Shown here: one piece after another, positions 38,755-48,933 of the stretch
Layout: every line of letters begins with the position of its first letter
Position numbering within the stretch: position 1 is the stretch's first letter
Assembly: GCA_021846945.1 (NCBI GenBank)
Contig: JAJZVZ010000006.1
Span: forward strand, 1-64,000
DNA: 64,000 nucleotides
Direction of reading: 5' to 3'
Source of the DNA: Acidobacteriota bacterium
Lineage (GTDB): Bacteria > Acidobacteriota > Terriglobia > Terriglobales > Acidobacteriaceae
Made by a program: the position numbers and the translations under genes
Notes under the pieces: model-generated
Databases searched by the model: none
The model's input: only the letters and a program-made list of their open reading frames with translations
Told to the model about the DNA's origin: nothing

Positions 38755-39528
38755 TCAGGATTTCAGCCGCGCGATCTCAATGCCGATGTTGTCGCGTCCG
38801 CCAGCGTCGAGGGCCAGTTCAAGCAGGGTCCGTGCAGCGGCGTCGGCCGACAGGCCGGGGTAAGCCAGCACCCGCTCAATCAACTGGTGGGAGACGTATC
38901 CCCACAAGCCATCGGAGCAAAGCAACAGCGTGTCACCGGGGGAGAGCGCGACCTTTTGAATATCGATCTTAACCTCGGAGCGGTGGCCAAGACTGCGCGT
39001 GAGCACCGAGGCATCAGGATGATGGCGTGCCCCTTCCGGCGTAATCATGCCGCCATCAATCAGTTCCTGCACGGCGGAGTGGTCACGGGTAAGGCGGCGC
39101 AGGCGACCGTCGTGGAGCAGATAGGCGCGGCTGTCGCCGGCGTGGGCGATCCAGACCTGGGCACCGGCGCCGCTCTGGCGCAAGAGGGCCATCACGACGG
39201 TGGTGCCCATCTCCGGATAGGGCGAATCAGGAGCGCGGGCCACCGCCAGCACTTCGGCATTGGCTTGCGTGACGGCCTCGCGAATGGCGCGGGAGGGTGG
39301 GAAATAGGACGGAAGGCTGGCTAGATGGGCGCAAACGCCGTCCACCACGATCTCAGCGGCGACGCCTCCGCCTTCATAGCCGCCCAGGCCATCGGCCACG
39401 ATCATCAGGTCTCCCAGGGGCGTCCGCGTATGGCGGACAACGTCCTGGTTCTCGTCGCGCACCTTGCCCCGATCGCACTCTTCGGCGAAGTCGATCGCGG
39501 GTTGCAGTGCTGCCACTGTCTTGCTCAT
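38755..39528 (-). CDS. PP2C-family serine/threonine phosphatase
   Basis: DRGKVRDENQDVV; DGLGGYEGGGVAA; HAGDSRAYLL; LLLCSDGLWGYV. Confidence 0.95.
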   Translation of the reverse strand: MSKTVAALQPAIDFAEECDRGKVRDENQDVVRHTRTPLGDLMIVADGLGGYEGGGVAAEIVVDGVCAHLASLPSYFPPSRAIREAVTQANAEVLAVARAPDSPYPEMGTTVVMALLRQSGAGAQVWIAHAGDSRAYLLHDGRLRRLTRDHSAVQELIDGGMITPEGARHHPDASVLTRSLGHRSEVKIDIQKVALSPGDTLLLCSDGLWGYVSHQLIERVLAYPGLSADAAARTLLELALDAGGRDNIGIEIARLKS

Positions 39529-39707
39529 CTTGCCTCCCTCGGGAAGGCAGTAACTGCATATTCTTTAGATCGTTGACGGACAAGAATGGCACTACGGAAA
39601 CCACCTGATAACCGCTTTAACCTCCGGAATGAGCAGCTTGGCCGCCCCCGGCTACCCGATTCCCTCCGGCTTTCCTTATGATGGATGTTTCTTTGGAGGA
39701 GGCGGCC

Positions 39708-41180
39708 ATGGACAGAAGAAGATTCATTCAAGGCACTTCAGCGGCGGCTCTGGCGGCCGCAGTCCCGGCTTCGCGCGCGGACTCAGGCTCTGACCGGAAG
39801 ACGGTTGGCATTCAGGTGGGCGCGGTTTCGTTCGTCGATGAGGGCGTGGAGCAGGTGCTCGACATATTTCAGCAGGACGCGGCCGTGAACACGCTCTTCG
39901 TGGCCACGTTTACCTATGGCCGCGGCATCGCGGGTCGGCAGGTGCCGGGTCAGCCGCTGCCCGACCACGGCAAGCAGCAGTACGACACCGGCACCTTCTT
40001 CGGCGGCTGCTACACGGCGGTGAATCCAAAATACTTTGCCGATACGTCATTCAAGAGCTTTCGCGCGCCCGATCTGGGCAACTTTGACGTGCTCGAAGCC
40101 ATGCTGCCCTCGGCGCGCAAGCGCGGCCTGAAGACGATCTGCTGGTTTGAGGATGTCTTCCGCAGAGATCTGCCCGGCATTCAGGAGCTCGAAGAAAAGG
40201 AACTCTCCGGAGCGAACGCCGCCACCCTGTGCTTCAACAATCCGGGCTATCGCAACTGGCTGCTCGGCATTGTCGAGGACTGGTCGCGAAGCTATGAGAT
40301 TGACGGCATCATGTGGGGATCGGAGCGGCAGGGCGCTTTCCTGAACATGCTCGGCGCCAGCCACGGCCGCGCCGAGGGCGGTCACGTTACGTGCTTCTGC
40401 AGCTACTGCACAGCCAAGGCCAGGGCGCGCGGCATCGACCCGGAGCGCGCCCGGGCGGGATTCCTGGAACTCCAGAAGTTTGTCACCGCCGCGCATCAGC
40501 GCCAGCGGCCTGTCGACGGCTACTACGTAACGCTGTGGCGCATCATTCTCCGCTATCCCGAACTGCTGGCGTGGGAGATGCTGTGGACAGACAGCCTGCG
40601 CGAGACCTATGCGGCGATCTACGAAAAAGTGAAATCAGTGAAGCCATCGCTCCAGGTGGGCTGGCATATCTGGCACAACAACTCCTTCAGCCCTTTCTAT
40701 CGCGCCGAACAAGACCTGGCCGCGATTGCGCCGCACTCGGATTTCCTGAAGATCGTCATGTACAACAACTGCGCCGGCGAGCGCATGGCGCGCTACATCG
40801 GCAACATCGGCGCGTCGATGTTTGCCGATGTGCCCGGGCAGGAGCTGCTCGATTTTCACTATCGCGTGCTCGATTACGCGGAGCCGAGCCTGGCCGAGAT
40901 TCCCTTCACCGGCTTTTCTGCCGATTACGTCTACCGCGAGACGAAGCGCGCGCGTGCCGGGCTCAACGGAACCAGAACGCTGCTTCTGCCGGGAATCGAC
41001 ATTGATATTCCGACGGCGGAGGGGCATAGCAAGTGCACGCCGCCCAGCGTCAGAGACGCCGTTTTGGCAGCATTTCATGGCGGCGCGGACGGCGTACTTC
41101 TGTCGCGCAAGTATTCCGAGATGCGACTCGCGCATCTGAAAGCGGCGGGCGGAGCCGTTCGCGAGCTGGGGCTTGCGTAA
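39708..41180 (+). CDS. Tat-exported hypothetical protein, TIM-barrel/glycosidase-like
   Basis: MDRRRFIQGTSAAALAAAVPASRA signal; long secreted protein with CFCSYC motif; no family recognised with certainty. Confidence 0.6.
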   Translation: MDRRRFIQGTSAAALAAAVPASRADSGSDRKTVGIQVGAVSFVDEGVEQVLDIFQQDAAVNTLFVATFTYGRGIAGRQVPGQPLPDHGKQQYDTGTFFGGCYTAVNPKYFADTSFKSFRAPDLGNFDVLEAMLPSARKRGLKTICWFEDVFRRDLPGIQELEEKELSGANAATLCFNNPGYRNWLLGIVEDWSRSYEIDGIMWGSERQGAFLNMLGASHGRAEGGHVTCFCSYCTAKARARGIDPERARAGFLELQKFVTAAHQRQRPVDGYYVTLWRIILRYPELLAWEMLWTDSLRETYAAIYEKVKSVKPSLQVGWHIWHNNSFSPFYRAEQDLAAIAPHSDFLKIVMYNNCAGERMARYIGNIGASMFADVPGQELLDFHYRVLDYAEPSLAEIPFTGFSADYVYRETKRARAGLNGTRTLLLPGIDIDIPTAEGHSKCTPPSVRDAVLAAFHGGADGVLLSRKYSEMRLAHLKAAGGAVRELGLA

Positions 41181-41338
41181 GGCTGGGGCCGGCAAGGCAT
41201 GGAATTCCACCAAGGAGGCAGCGTTTTTGCCTGCGGGGGGGGGGGGCAGGTTGGAGTTAGAATGCTTCAGGCAAACTTCCCTGAGGTTGAACTGTCCGTT
41301 AGCCGCGCTCGCAGGCGGCAGGATCGAAAGGATGGTTT

Positions 41339-42832
41339 ATGGGCTCCGGGGCGTTGCTTCACTCCCATCGTGCTGTTACCCCTTCATCGTGTTTTCTAAC
41401 TGTTGTTGCCGCAGCACTGGCCGCAGCTTTTGTAGCTGGATGTGGCGGCAGTTCTGGCGGAAGCAATCAAACCGGGCCAACGCTGAGCGGCTACACGGCC
41501 GTCACCGTTCTGGCGGCGAGCACCGCGAACGATCAGCTATCCCGATACTCCCTGACGCTGAACAGTTTAACCTTGTCCAGCCAATCGGGGAAGACAGTCA
41601 TGCTGCTCACTGCGCCGCAGAGCGCAGAGTTCATCCATGTGAACGGCAGCGTGGAGCCGTTGAGCTTCGCGAGCATTCCGCAAGATGTGTACGTCTCGGC
41701 CACGGCGACCGTGCAGCCCGGTGGCCCTACCTGTATTGGCCAGTCATCCACAGGCGGTCTTCTCATCGATTCCGCAATTGGTTTCGGCCCCACCAAGGCA
41801 TCTGACGTAACCGTGAACCTGCCTGCACCCATCACGATTACTGGGACCAGTATGGGACTTACCCTCAATTTGCAGGTCTCGAAGTCGGTGTCTGCGTTCA
41901 GTTGTGTGTCCACTTCGTTAGATAAAGCTTCGATTACGCCGAACTTCACTCTGACGCCTGTGGTGGTAGCGGCCCAGCCCGCAAGCGCTGCAGATGGCGA
42001 AATGACCGGACTTCGCGGGCTGATCAGCTCGGTGAATTCGGCTGGAGAAGTTATTAATGTGGCTGCCGGCGATGGTCCAGACTGGCCGGTTGCTTACAAC
42101 AGCAGCACTGTGTTTCAGGGAATCAGCGGCGCGTCGCAGCTTGCCGTCGGGCTACCCGTGGATATGGATGTGGCCATTCAGGCGCATGGTCCGATGCTGG
42201 CCAGACGCGTGGCCGTGTACGACACCAACCCGGAACAATTGAGTGCAGGCAGCGGGCCCTTGCTGACAGTAGCGGCATCTGAACCGGTACTGCTCGCCTT
42301 CGCGAGAGAGTCTCAGGGTGCGATGCTACCTGGGCTAGCGGGTAATGCTCTCTATTTCAGCTTTGGCAATGCTGTTTTCCAAACCTCCTCTCAACTCACG
42401 AATTTACAAAGCCTGCCATTCAACGCAAGTTTCAATGCAGCCAACATGGTTGGCGGGCAGAATGTCTTTGTAACCACCCATGCGACCGCGTTGGCTGGAG
42501 GCCCCACGTACATACCGGCAGCTACGGTGACGTTGATTCCACAGACGATCAATGGCACGGTCAGGACAATCTCCACTCAGGGTAACTTCACGGCTTATAC
42601 CGTTCAGCTTGCTTCGTATGATCTGCTTCCCAATCTCGCCGTACAAGCGGGTCAGACGACACTGCTTCCTAACCCCAACACCGTCGTCGTTTACGCGGAC
42701 AGTAACACACAGAAGCTCACGACGAACCCGATTGCTGTGGGCAGCGTGGTGCGCTTTTACGGCCTGGTCTTCAACGACAACGGCACGCTGCGCATGGACT
42801 GCGCGCAGATCAATGACGGCGTCGCGCTGTAA
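41339..42832 (+). CDS. putative lipoprotein, DUF4382/DUF5666-like
   Basis: Lipobox-like FVAGCGGSSGGS; repeated beta-rich domains. Confidence 0.65.
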   Translation: MGSGALLHSHRAVTPSSCFLTVVAAALAAAFVAGCGGSSGGSNQTGPTLSGYTAVTVLAASTANDQLSRYSLTLNSLTLSSQSGKTVMLLTAPQSAEFIHVNGSVEPLSFASIPQDVYVSATATVQPGGPTCIGQSSTGGLLIDSAIGFGPTKASDVTVNLPAPITITGTSMGLTLNLQVSKSVSAFSCVSTSLDKASITPNFTLTPVVVAAQPASAADGEMTGLRGLISSVNSAGEVINVAAGDGPDWPVAYNSSTVFQGISGASQLAVGLPVDMDVAIQAHGPMLARRVAVYDTNPEQLSAGSGPLLTVAASEPVLLAFARESQGAMLPGLAGNALYFSFGNAVFQTSSQLTNLQSLPFNASFNAANMVGGQNVFVTTHATALAGGPTYIPAATVTLIPQTINGTVRTISTQGNFTAYTVQLASYDLLPNLAVQAGQTTLLPNPNTVVVYADSNTQKLTTNPIAVGSVVRFYGLVFNDNGTLRMDCAQINDGVAL

Positions 42833-42874
42833 ATCTCCAGCAGGCCCGCAAGCGGCGTGAAGCTTCAAACGGAA

Positions 42875-42915
42875 AACCCCAGGTCCCACCCTTGCGGCGG
42901 ACCCTGGGGTTCTTT
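42875..42915 (+). terminator. intrinsic terminator
   Basis: AACCCCAGGTCC ... GGACCCTGGGGTTCTTT after the 42832 stop (one bulge). Confidence 0.75.
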
Positions 42916-42948
42916 CCTGAGCAGCCTATCCTCCGATCGTCTCGGGTG

Positions 42949-45351
42949 CTACGGTTTTTCGTCGCTAAGCGAGGGCGGCGCATCCTGTGGCGCGGCGCCC
43001 CAGGTGTGGTTGGGGTTGGCGCCGAGCGTGAAGCGCAGCGTGCCACCGTTGCTGATGGCGCCGAAATCGATCCAGTTGCGCGATACCTTGCTGCCGTTCA
43101 ATTGCACGTCCTGGATGTAGGGAGTGCTTTCAGGGTTGGGCGAGGTCTCGATGGTGAAGGTCTTGCCCTTGTAAGGAGCGCGCAGATGGACGACGACCCT
43201 CGAGAATTCCGGGCTGACCAGCTCATAAGCGAGGCTGGCCGGATCAATTGAGTAGATGCCCATCATGCTCATCACCGCCCAGGAGGACATTTCGCCGGCA
43301 TCGTCGTTGCCGGGAATGCCGTCGTACTTGTCGGTGTAGTTTTCTTTGAGCACGCGGCGTACCACGCGCTGGGTCTGCCAAGGCTCGCCGGAGAAGTTGA
43401 ACTCGAAGGGCGCTTCGAGATCGGTTTCGTTGTAGGGGTTGTAGTATTGCCCATACCACGCAGGCACCTTGTAGTTGAAGAACTCGGTGAGCCGCTGGTT
43501 GAAGAGCGACGGCCCGACGGCTTTGACCAGCCAGGCCATGTCTGACGGAGCCAGCCATTGATAGTGCCAACCGGTACCTTCGATAAAGCCGTGCCCGTCC
43601 TGGATGGGCTGAAAGTCGGGTATCCACGAGCCGTCGGCATTGCGCGGCCGGAAATACTTATCGTCGGAGTTGAAGAGATTGCGGTAGTAGAGAGCGCGAT
43701 CGTAGAGCGTCTTTGCCTCATCTGACTTATTGAGCGCCACAGCCAGCCGGTAGAGCGAGGCCCAGGCGATGGCGTCCTCCTGAAGCTGCGAGACGGAGCC
43801 ATAGGCAACCTTGTCGTCAGGAACGTAATGGAGGGTGTTGATCCACTTTATTCCTTGCTCGCCCACGTAGGGATGCCCGGCGGGCGGAGCTTCCGTCGCA
43901 TCCTCGAGCATGCCCTTCCATGCGGTGTTGATGTCGAAGCCGTGCAGGCCATCGAGCCATGCGGTGCACAGGATGACGGTGAGCGGGCTGCCGGCCATCA
44001 CGTTGGTATAGCGGTTGATCTGCGGCCAGCGGCCGATCCAGCCGCCCTGCTGGTACATGAGCACAGCCGACTGCGCCATGTCTTCCATGCGCCGCGGCTC
44101 CAGCAGCGCCACCAGCGGCATCTGGCTGCGGTAGATGTCCCAGCCGGAGTAATTGGCGTAAATCAGGTGGCCGGCGGCGACATTGTGAATCTGATCGTCG
44201 AAGCCGAGATAGCGGCCATCTGCGTCGTTGATGATGCTCGGCATCATCAGGCTGTGGTAGAGCGCGGTGTAAAAGACGCGTTCGCGCGCGGCGCTGCCGC
44301 CAGAGACGTCGATGGCGCTGAGGGCCTTGTTCCACGCGGCTACAGCAGCGCTGTGAATCTGGTCAAAGCTCTTGGCCGCCGCCTCGGCTTTCAGGTTGTT
44401 CTCCGCGCCCGCCTGGTCGACATAGGAGATGCCAATCTGCGCGGTAATGGTCTGCGCGTGCGCCGCGGCCGGCCATGTGAGATATTCGCCGACCCACTCA
44501 CCGGCCTGTGTCTGCTTCACGGAGCGGCTGCCGGCGGTCACCTTGGCAGTGCGGCCGGAGCGCGCTCCGGTCCAGGATCCGACAGCCGTGAACGGGTGGT
44601 TGAAGCTCATCACGAAATAGACCTTGTAGGTGGAGCGCTTGCCACAGAAGATGTGGTTTTCAACGTAGCCCACGATCTCATGGTCGCCAACCACCTCCAC
44701 ACTGGCGGTGACAGACTGATCCAGCGTGTGGCTGATCGGCACAAGGATGTTCGCCGCCTTGCCCGCGGGGAAGGTAAAGCGCGCCATGCCGGTGCGGTCG
44801 GTCGCGGTCAGCTCGGCATTGATGTCCCACTGCAACAGGCGCACCTGGTAGTAGCCGGCCGAGGCGGATTCGTAGCGATGCGAGTACGCGGACTGAAAGT
44901 CGGCTTCCGCGGGAAGAACCGGGCCGGTAGTCGCGGTAAAGAAGACGTCGCCCTCATTCGCGCAGCCGACGCCGCTCATATGCGTCATGCTGAAACCCTT
45001 GATCTCTTGCTGGGTGTAGTGGTAACCGTATCCGCGGTCTTCCGTGTCGGGACTGAGCTGGACCATGCCGAAAGGTGTCACGGGGCCCGGAAAAAGATTC
45101 TGCCCCCCGCCCGGTCCAAAGCCTGTGCCAATGAGCGGATCAACCTGGCCCGCATGGGCGGTGGTTGCCGCATCCTGCGCGGCAAGCGTTCCCGCAGTCA
45201 CGATGAAAATCCCTAATAAAATTAGGGCCTGAATAACGGCCACCGGCAGCGCACCGCGTTGCTGATTCCTGCCGGAACGGCCCGCAAACCGCGCCGGACA
45301 AGAAGGCGTGCCGGTTGCACGATGAAATGGACAAAAGAAAGTAACAGACAT
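42949..45351 (-). CDS. GH92 family alpha-mannosidase
   Basis: GQVDPLIGTGFGPGGGQNLFPGPVTPFGMVQLSPDT; YANYSGWDIYRSQMPL; GIPGNDDAGEMSSWAVMSMMGIY. Confidence 0.95.
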   Translation of the reverse strand: MSVTFFCPFHRATGTPSCPARFAGRSGRNQQRGALPVAVIQALILLGIFIVTAGTLAAQDAATTAHAGQVDPLIGTGFGPGGGQNLFPGPVTPFGMVQLSPDTEDRGYGYHYTQQEIKGFSMTHMSGVGCANEGDVFFTATTGPVLPAEADFQSAYSHRYESASAGYYQVRLLQWDINAELTATDRTGMARFTFPAGKAANILVPISHTLDQSVTASVEVVGDHEIVGYVENHIFCGKRSTYKVYFVMSFNHPFTAVGSWTGARSGRTAKVTAGSRSVKQTQAGEWVGEYLTWPAAAHAQTITAQIGISYVDQAGAENNLKAEAAAKSFDQIHSAAVAAWNKALSAIDVSGGSAARERVFYTALYHSLMMPSIINDADGRYLGFDDQIHNVAAGHLIYANYSGWDIYRSQMPLVALLEPRRMEDMAQSAVLMYQQGGWIGRWPQINRYTNVMAGSPLTVILCTAWLDGLHGFDINTAWKGMLEDATEAPPAGHPYVGEQGIKWINTLHYVPDDKVAYGSVSQLQEDAIAWASLYRLAVALNKSDEAKTLYDRALYYRNLFNSDDKYFRPRNADGSWIPDFQPIQDGHGFIEGTGWHYQWLAPSDMAWLVKAVGPSLFNQRLTEFFNYKVPAWYGQYYNPYNETDLEAPFEFNFSGEPWQTQRVVRRVLKENYTDKYDGIPGNDDAGEMSSWAVMSMMGIYSIDPASLAYELVSPEFSRVVVHLRAPYKGKTFTIETSPNPESTPYIQDVQLNGSKVSRNWIDFGAISNGGTLRFTLGANPNHTWGAAPQDAPPSLSDEKP

Positions 45352-45827
45352 GAACCCTCCCCTTGAGTATTCTGCTTTCGGCGGCAGCCCCAGATGGTTG
45401 CTTGCGCAGGATCGGACAAGCGCCGCGGCTGATGCATTGAATTCAATTATGACTCCCGGCAACCGCTCACCAGGACACATCGCCTGTGTGACAAACTGCG
45501 GAAAGCGGAACACGACACAGCATCTTCGTCACATCCTGAAAATACGATGATAGCGCTGCGAGCCTCTCGTTCCGGCATCAGCAGAAACCGCTTTCTGCAG
45601 GGATTCAGAGACGTATCATCAAGCACGGACAGAGGTATAATCAAGCATCCATTGGGCTTAAGAAGGCATCATGTCCAGGAAGAGCCGGTTGCAGTTTGGA
45701 AATTTCCGGCTGCGCTTGCGCACGGCCAGGAGCAGCCGCGGAGTGACTGGATCGTAGTGCGCAGCTTTGGAGGCAAGCTATCTTCCGGCGTGGGAGCGAG
45801 TCTCTCTATTGGCTCGCTCAGAACTCG

Positions 45828-47051
45828 ATGGCCATAAGCAGGGTGCGCCGTTTGCGCCGGCTGGCAATCGATAACCTGTCAGGGCAAGGGGAATCTACAT
45901 TCAGCCTTGCAAAGCGGAAAGGCGCCAACAACGTGGCTCAGCGCGGTATTCCAATTGGACGGTTTTGGGGCATCTCCGTTGCCCTCGACTATTCGTGGTT
46001 CCTGATCGTCGGCCTTCTGGCATGGATGCTGGCGGTCAGCTATTACCCGGTGGCGTTCAGCAACTGGACGACGGCCGAGTACTGGATGATGGGCATCGTC
46101 ACGGCGGTCATGCTGTTCGTGAGCGTACTCATCCATGAATTTGCGCACTCCCTTGTTGCCCAGCAATTCGGCCTCCCGGTGCCTCGCATCACGCTCTTTC
46201 TCTTCGGGGGCGTGTCGGAACTTGAGTCTGAACCAACCCGCGCCTCGACGGAGTTCTGGATTGCGGTCGTTGGGCCTGTGACGAGCTTTGCGCTGGCGGC
46301 GTTCTTCTGGGAAGTTGAGCCGTTCTTCACCCCGGGACGTCCGCTGTTCGCATTGGCCGAGTACCTGGCTTTGATTAACCTGGTGCTTGCCATCTTCAAT
46401 CTGATTCCCGGATTTCCGCTGGATGGCGGACGGGTTTTTCGCGCCATTGTCTGGAAGATGACCGGCAACTATCACCGAGCCACCATCACCGCAGGCCTCT
46501 CCGGCCGCTTTTTCGGATTTGCTCTGATCCTGATAGGGGTATGGCGGGCCTTAACCGGCGACCTGGGCGGTGGAATCTGGATCGCGTTTATCGGATGGTT
46601 TCTGGAGAGCGCCGCCGGCAGCCAGTTACAGCAGGAGTCGGTGAAGCATCTGCTTGGCGACCATAAGGTATCGGACGCCATGCGGCGCGACTTTCTGAAG
46701 GTTCCCAGCAGTATTTCGCTGGAAGAACTCGTGGAGAGGAACCTGCTGCCTTTGGGCATGCGCTGCGCCGTCATCACCCAGTTCGACAATCCCGTCGGCA
46801 TGGTGACCATGTCCACTATCCGCGAAGTGCCGCGCGAGGAATGGCCGAACACCCCGGCCATTCAGATCACGATCCCCCTGCAGAAATTGACCACCACGGA
46901 GCCAAATGCCATCCTCTGGTCCGCGCTCGAAAAGATGGGCCGCGACGGCGTCAACCAGCTTCCCGTTGTGGACAGAAATGAAATTGTGGGGATACTTTCA
47001 CGCGAGGACATCCTTCACTATCTCAGCGCGCTCAAGTCCCTCGCTGCATAG
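45828..47051 (+). CDS. site-2 protease (M50) family metalloprotease with CBS domains
   Basis: LIHEFAHSLVA; GFPLDGGRVFRA; C-terminal CBS pair. Confidence 0.93.
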   Translation: MAISRVRRLRRLAIDNLSGQGESTFSLAKRKGANNVAQRGIPIGRFWGISVALDYSWFLIVGLLAWMLAVSYYPVAFSNWTTAEYWMMGIVTAVMLFVSVLIHEFAHSLVAQQFGLPVPRITLFLFGGVSELESEPTRASTEFWIAVVGPVTSFALAAFFWEVEPFFTPGRPLFALAEYLALINLVLAIFNLIPGFPLDGGRVFRAIVWKMTGNYHRATITAGLSGRFFGFALILIGVWRALTGDLGGGIWIAFIGWFLESAAGSQLQQESVKHLLGDHKVSDAMRRDFLKVPSSISLEELVERNLLPLGMRCAVITQFDNPVGMVTMSTIREVPREEWPNTPAIQITIPLQKLTTTEPNAILWSALEKMGRDGVNQLPVVDRNEIVGILSREDILHYLSALKSLAA

Positions 47052-47080
47052 AACATAGAAAACAAAAGGAGACGCACCGC

Positions 47081-47113
47081 ATGTCTCAAGAGAAGAAAGG
47101 AGAATACCAATGA
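47081..47113 (+). CDS. 10-aa upstream ORF overlapping the htrA start
   Basis: AAAAGGAG SD then ATG TCT CAA GAG AAG AAA GGA GAA TAC CAA TGA; TGA overlaps the next ATG. Confidence 0.45.
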   Translation: MSQEKKGEYQ

Positions 47114-48606
47114 CCACTCCGCATCGCAGACTTCCCTACTGGCTGTTAGTCCTGATTGCTGGCGTTCTCGTCGTTGGCGGAATGCTACGCGCAGGTATCA
47201 TCCGTATGCCCGGCTATCCTGTGCTGGCCGAACCCCAGGTCCATGTGCAGGTGGCGCCGCCGGCATCCCCTTTGAGCCTTGGCGAGTTCAAGAACGGCTT
47301 TTCCTCGGTAATCGATCCCGCCCTGCCCGCGGTCGTGAATATCTCTTCCACCAAGGTGATCCGGAGCCAGAACGTGCCGAATCCGTTCTTCTCGGACCCG
47401 TTCTTCCGCCAGTTCTTCGGCGACCAGTTTGGCCAGCAACAGCCGCAAACGCAGCGCGAGCAAAGCCTGGGCTCGGGTGTCATCGTCAACTCGAACGGCT
47501 ACATCCTCACCAACAATCACGTGGTGGCGGGGGCGTCGGAGGTAGAGGTGTACACGCCCGACCGGAAGAAATACAAAGCCAAGATCATCGGCACCGATTC
47601 CCGAACCGACATAGCGGTGCTTAAGATCGACGCCACCGGGCTGCCCACGCTAGCGCTGGGCGACTCCTCCAAGCTCAAGGTGGGAGATATTGTCTTCGCC
47701 ATCGGTGATCCCTTCGGCATCGGCGAAACCGCAACGATGGGCATTGTAAGCGCCACCGGCCGCGCTCTGGGCGGCTCGATCGAGCACTATGAAAACTTCA
47801 TTCAGACTGACGCGGCGATCAACCCTGGCAACTCCGGCGGCGCCATGATCGACCTGCATGGAAACCTGGTGGGCATTAATACCGCCATCATCTCCGGCGG
47901 CGGCGGCAACGAGGGCATCGGCTTCGCCATCCCGGTCAATATGGCGCGTAACGTCATGAATCAGATCGTGGAGCACGGCAAGGTCATCCGCGGCTACATG
48001 GGAGTTTCAATCCAGGACGTCGATCCGGGCATGGCGAAGGCTTTTGGGCTCAGCCAGGGTGGCGGCGCATTGATCTCCGATGTCAGCCCCGACAGCCCCG
48101 CAGCCAAAGCAGGTCTGCAAAGAGGCGACATTATTCTGAAGCTCAATGGCAACGACGTGACGGGCCGGAATGCCCTCAGCGTAAGCATCGCGGAGATGGC
48201 GCCTGGTTCGGTGGCCCACCTGCAGATTTACCGCAACGGAAAAACGCAGGACGTGAACGTCACCCTCAGCGAGTTTCCTGAAAAGGGCACGCCCGGCCAG
48301 CCCTCAACGGGCGGAGGCAGCGCCGCGATCGGCCTCCACGTACAGAACCTGACCTCGGATCTGGCGCAACAGCTTGGACTACCACCCGGCACAACTGGCG
48401 TCGTGGTCACCCAGGTGGATCCCTCCAGCACTGCCGCAGACGCAGGCATCCAGCGGGGCGACGTCATCCAGGAGGTGAACCGCAAGCCCGTCCGCAATAT
48501 GGAGCAGTATAGTCAGGCGCTTGCGGCAGCCGCCAACCAGCCCGTCCTGCTGCTCGTGAACCGCGGCGGCGCAACCATATACGTGGTCATCGAACCACAG
48601 GGATAG
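47110..48606 (+). CDS. HtrA/DegP-like serine protease with two PDZ domains
   Basis: TNNHVVAGA, DIAVLKI, NPGNSGGAMIDLHG, two PDZ domains. Confidence 0.96.
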   Translation: MTTPHRRLPYWLLVLIAGVLVVGGMLRAGIIRMPGYPVLAEPQVHVQVAPPASPLSLGEFKNGFSSVIDPALPAVVNISSTKVIRSQNVPNPFFSDPFFRQFFGDQFGQQQPQTQREQSLGSGVIVNSNGYILTNNHVVAGASEVEVYTPDRKKYKAKIIGTDSRTDIAVLKIDATGLPTLALGDSSKLKVGDIVFAIGDPFGIGETATMGIVSATGRALGGSIEHYENFIQTDAAINPGNSGGAMIDLHGNLVGINTAIISGGGGNEGIGFAIPVNMARNVMNQIVEHGKVIRGYMGVSIQDVDPGMAKAFGLSQGGGALISDVSPDSPAAKAGLQRGDIILKLNGNDVTGRNALSVSIAEMAPGSVAHLQIYRNGKTQDVNVTLSEFPEKGTPGQPSTGGGSAAIGLHVQNLTSDLAQQLGLPPGTTGVVVTQVDPSSTAADAGIQRGDVIQEVNRKPVRNMEQYSQALAAAANQPVLLLVNRGGATIYVVIEPQG

Positions 48607-48637
48607 TGCTGAACAAACGCAGTCTGCTTCGACTTAC

Positions 48638-48675
48638 CCGGCCGCACTCGCGGAGTTGCGGCCGGATAGGTTTTT
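48638..48675 (+). terminator. intrinsic terminator
   Basis: CCGGCCGC...GCGGCCGG then ataggTTTTT. Confidence 0.75.
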
Positions 48676-48933
48676 GAGCGTGACGCTCGCCGGCGATGTT
48701 ACCTCCATCTGCACTCTCTTCTTTACCGTCCCGTCAGGGCGATGCGATGAAACGACGCCCGAGTTGGCTCAACAGCCCTCCTCACAGAACCTTTTCGTAC
48801 ATAAGCTCAAGTTAGCCCGCACAGGCGGTCTCTCCGGCTATACTTGCCCGGTCGCCGCTGTCTGGGGACGCGTCGACTTGAAGATCCCTCCCTGGGGATA
48901 CAGCATTCTCGTTTTTGCTGCAGGAGAGATTGC

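Noticed and set aside
43828-45216. 462-aa plus-strand ORF opposite GH92
   Set aside because: Antisense frame of a confidently assigned GH92 gene.
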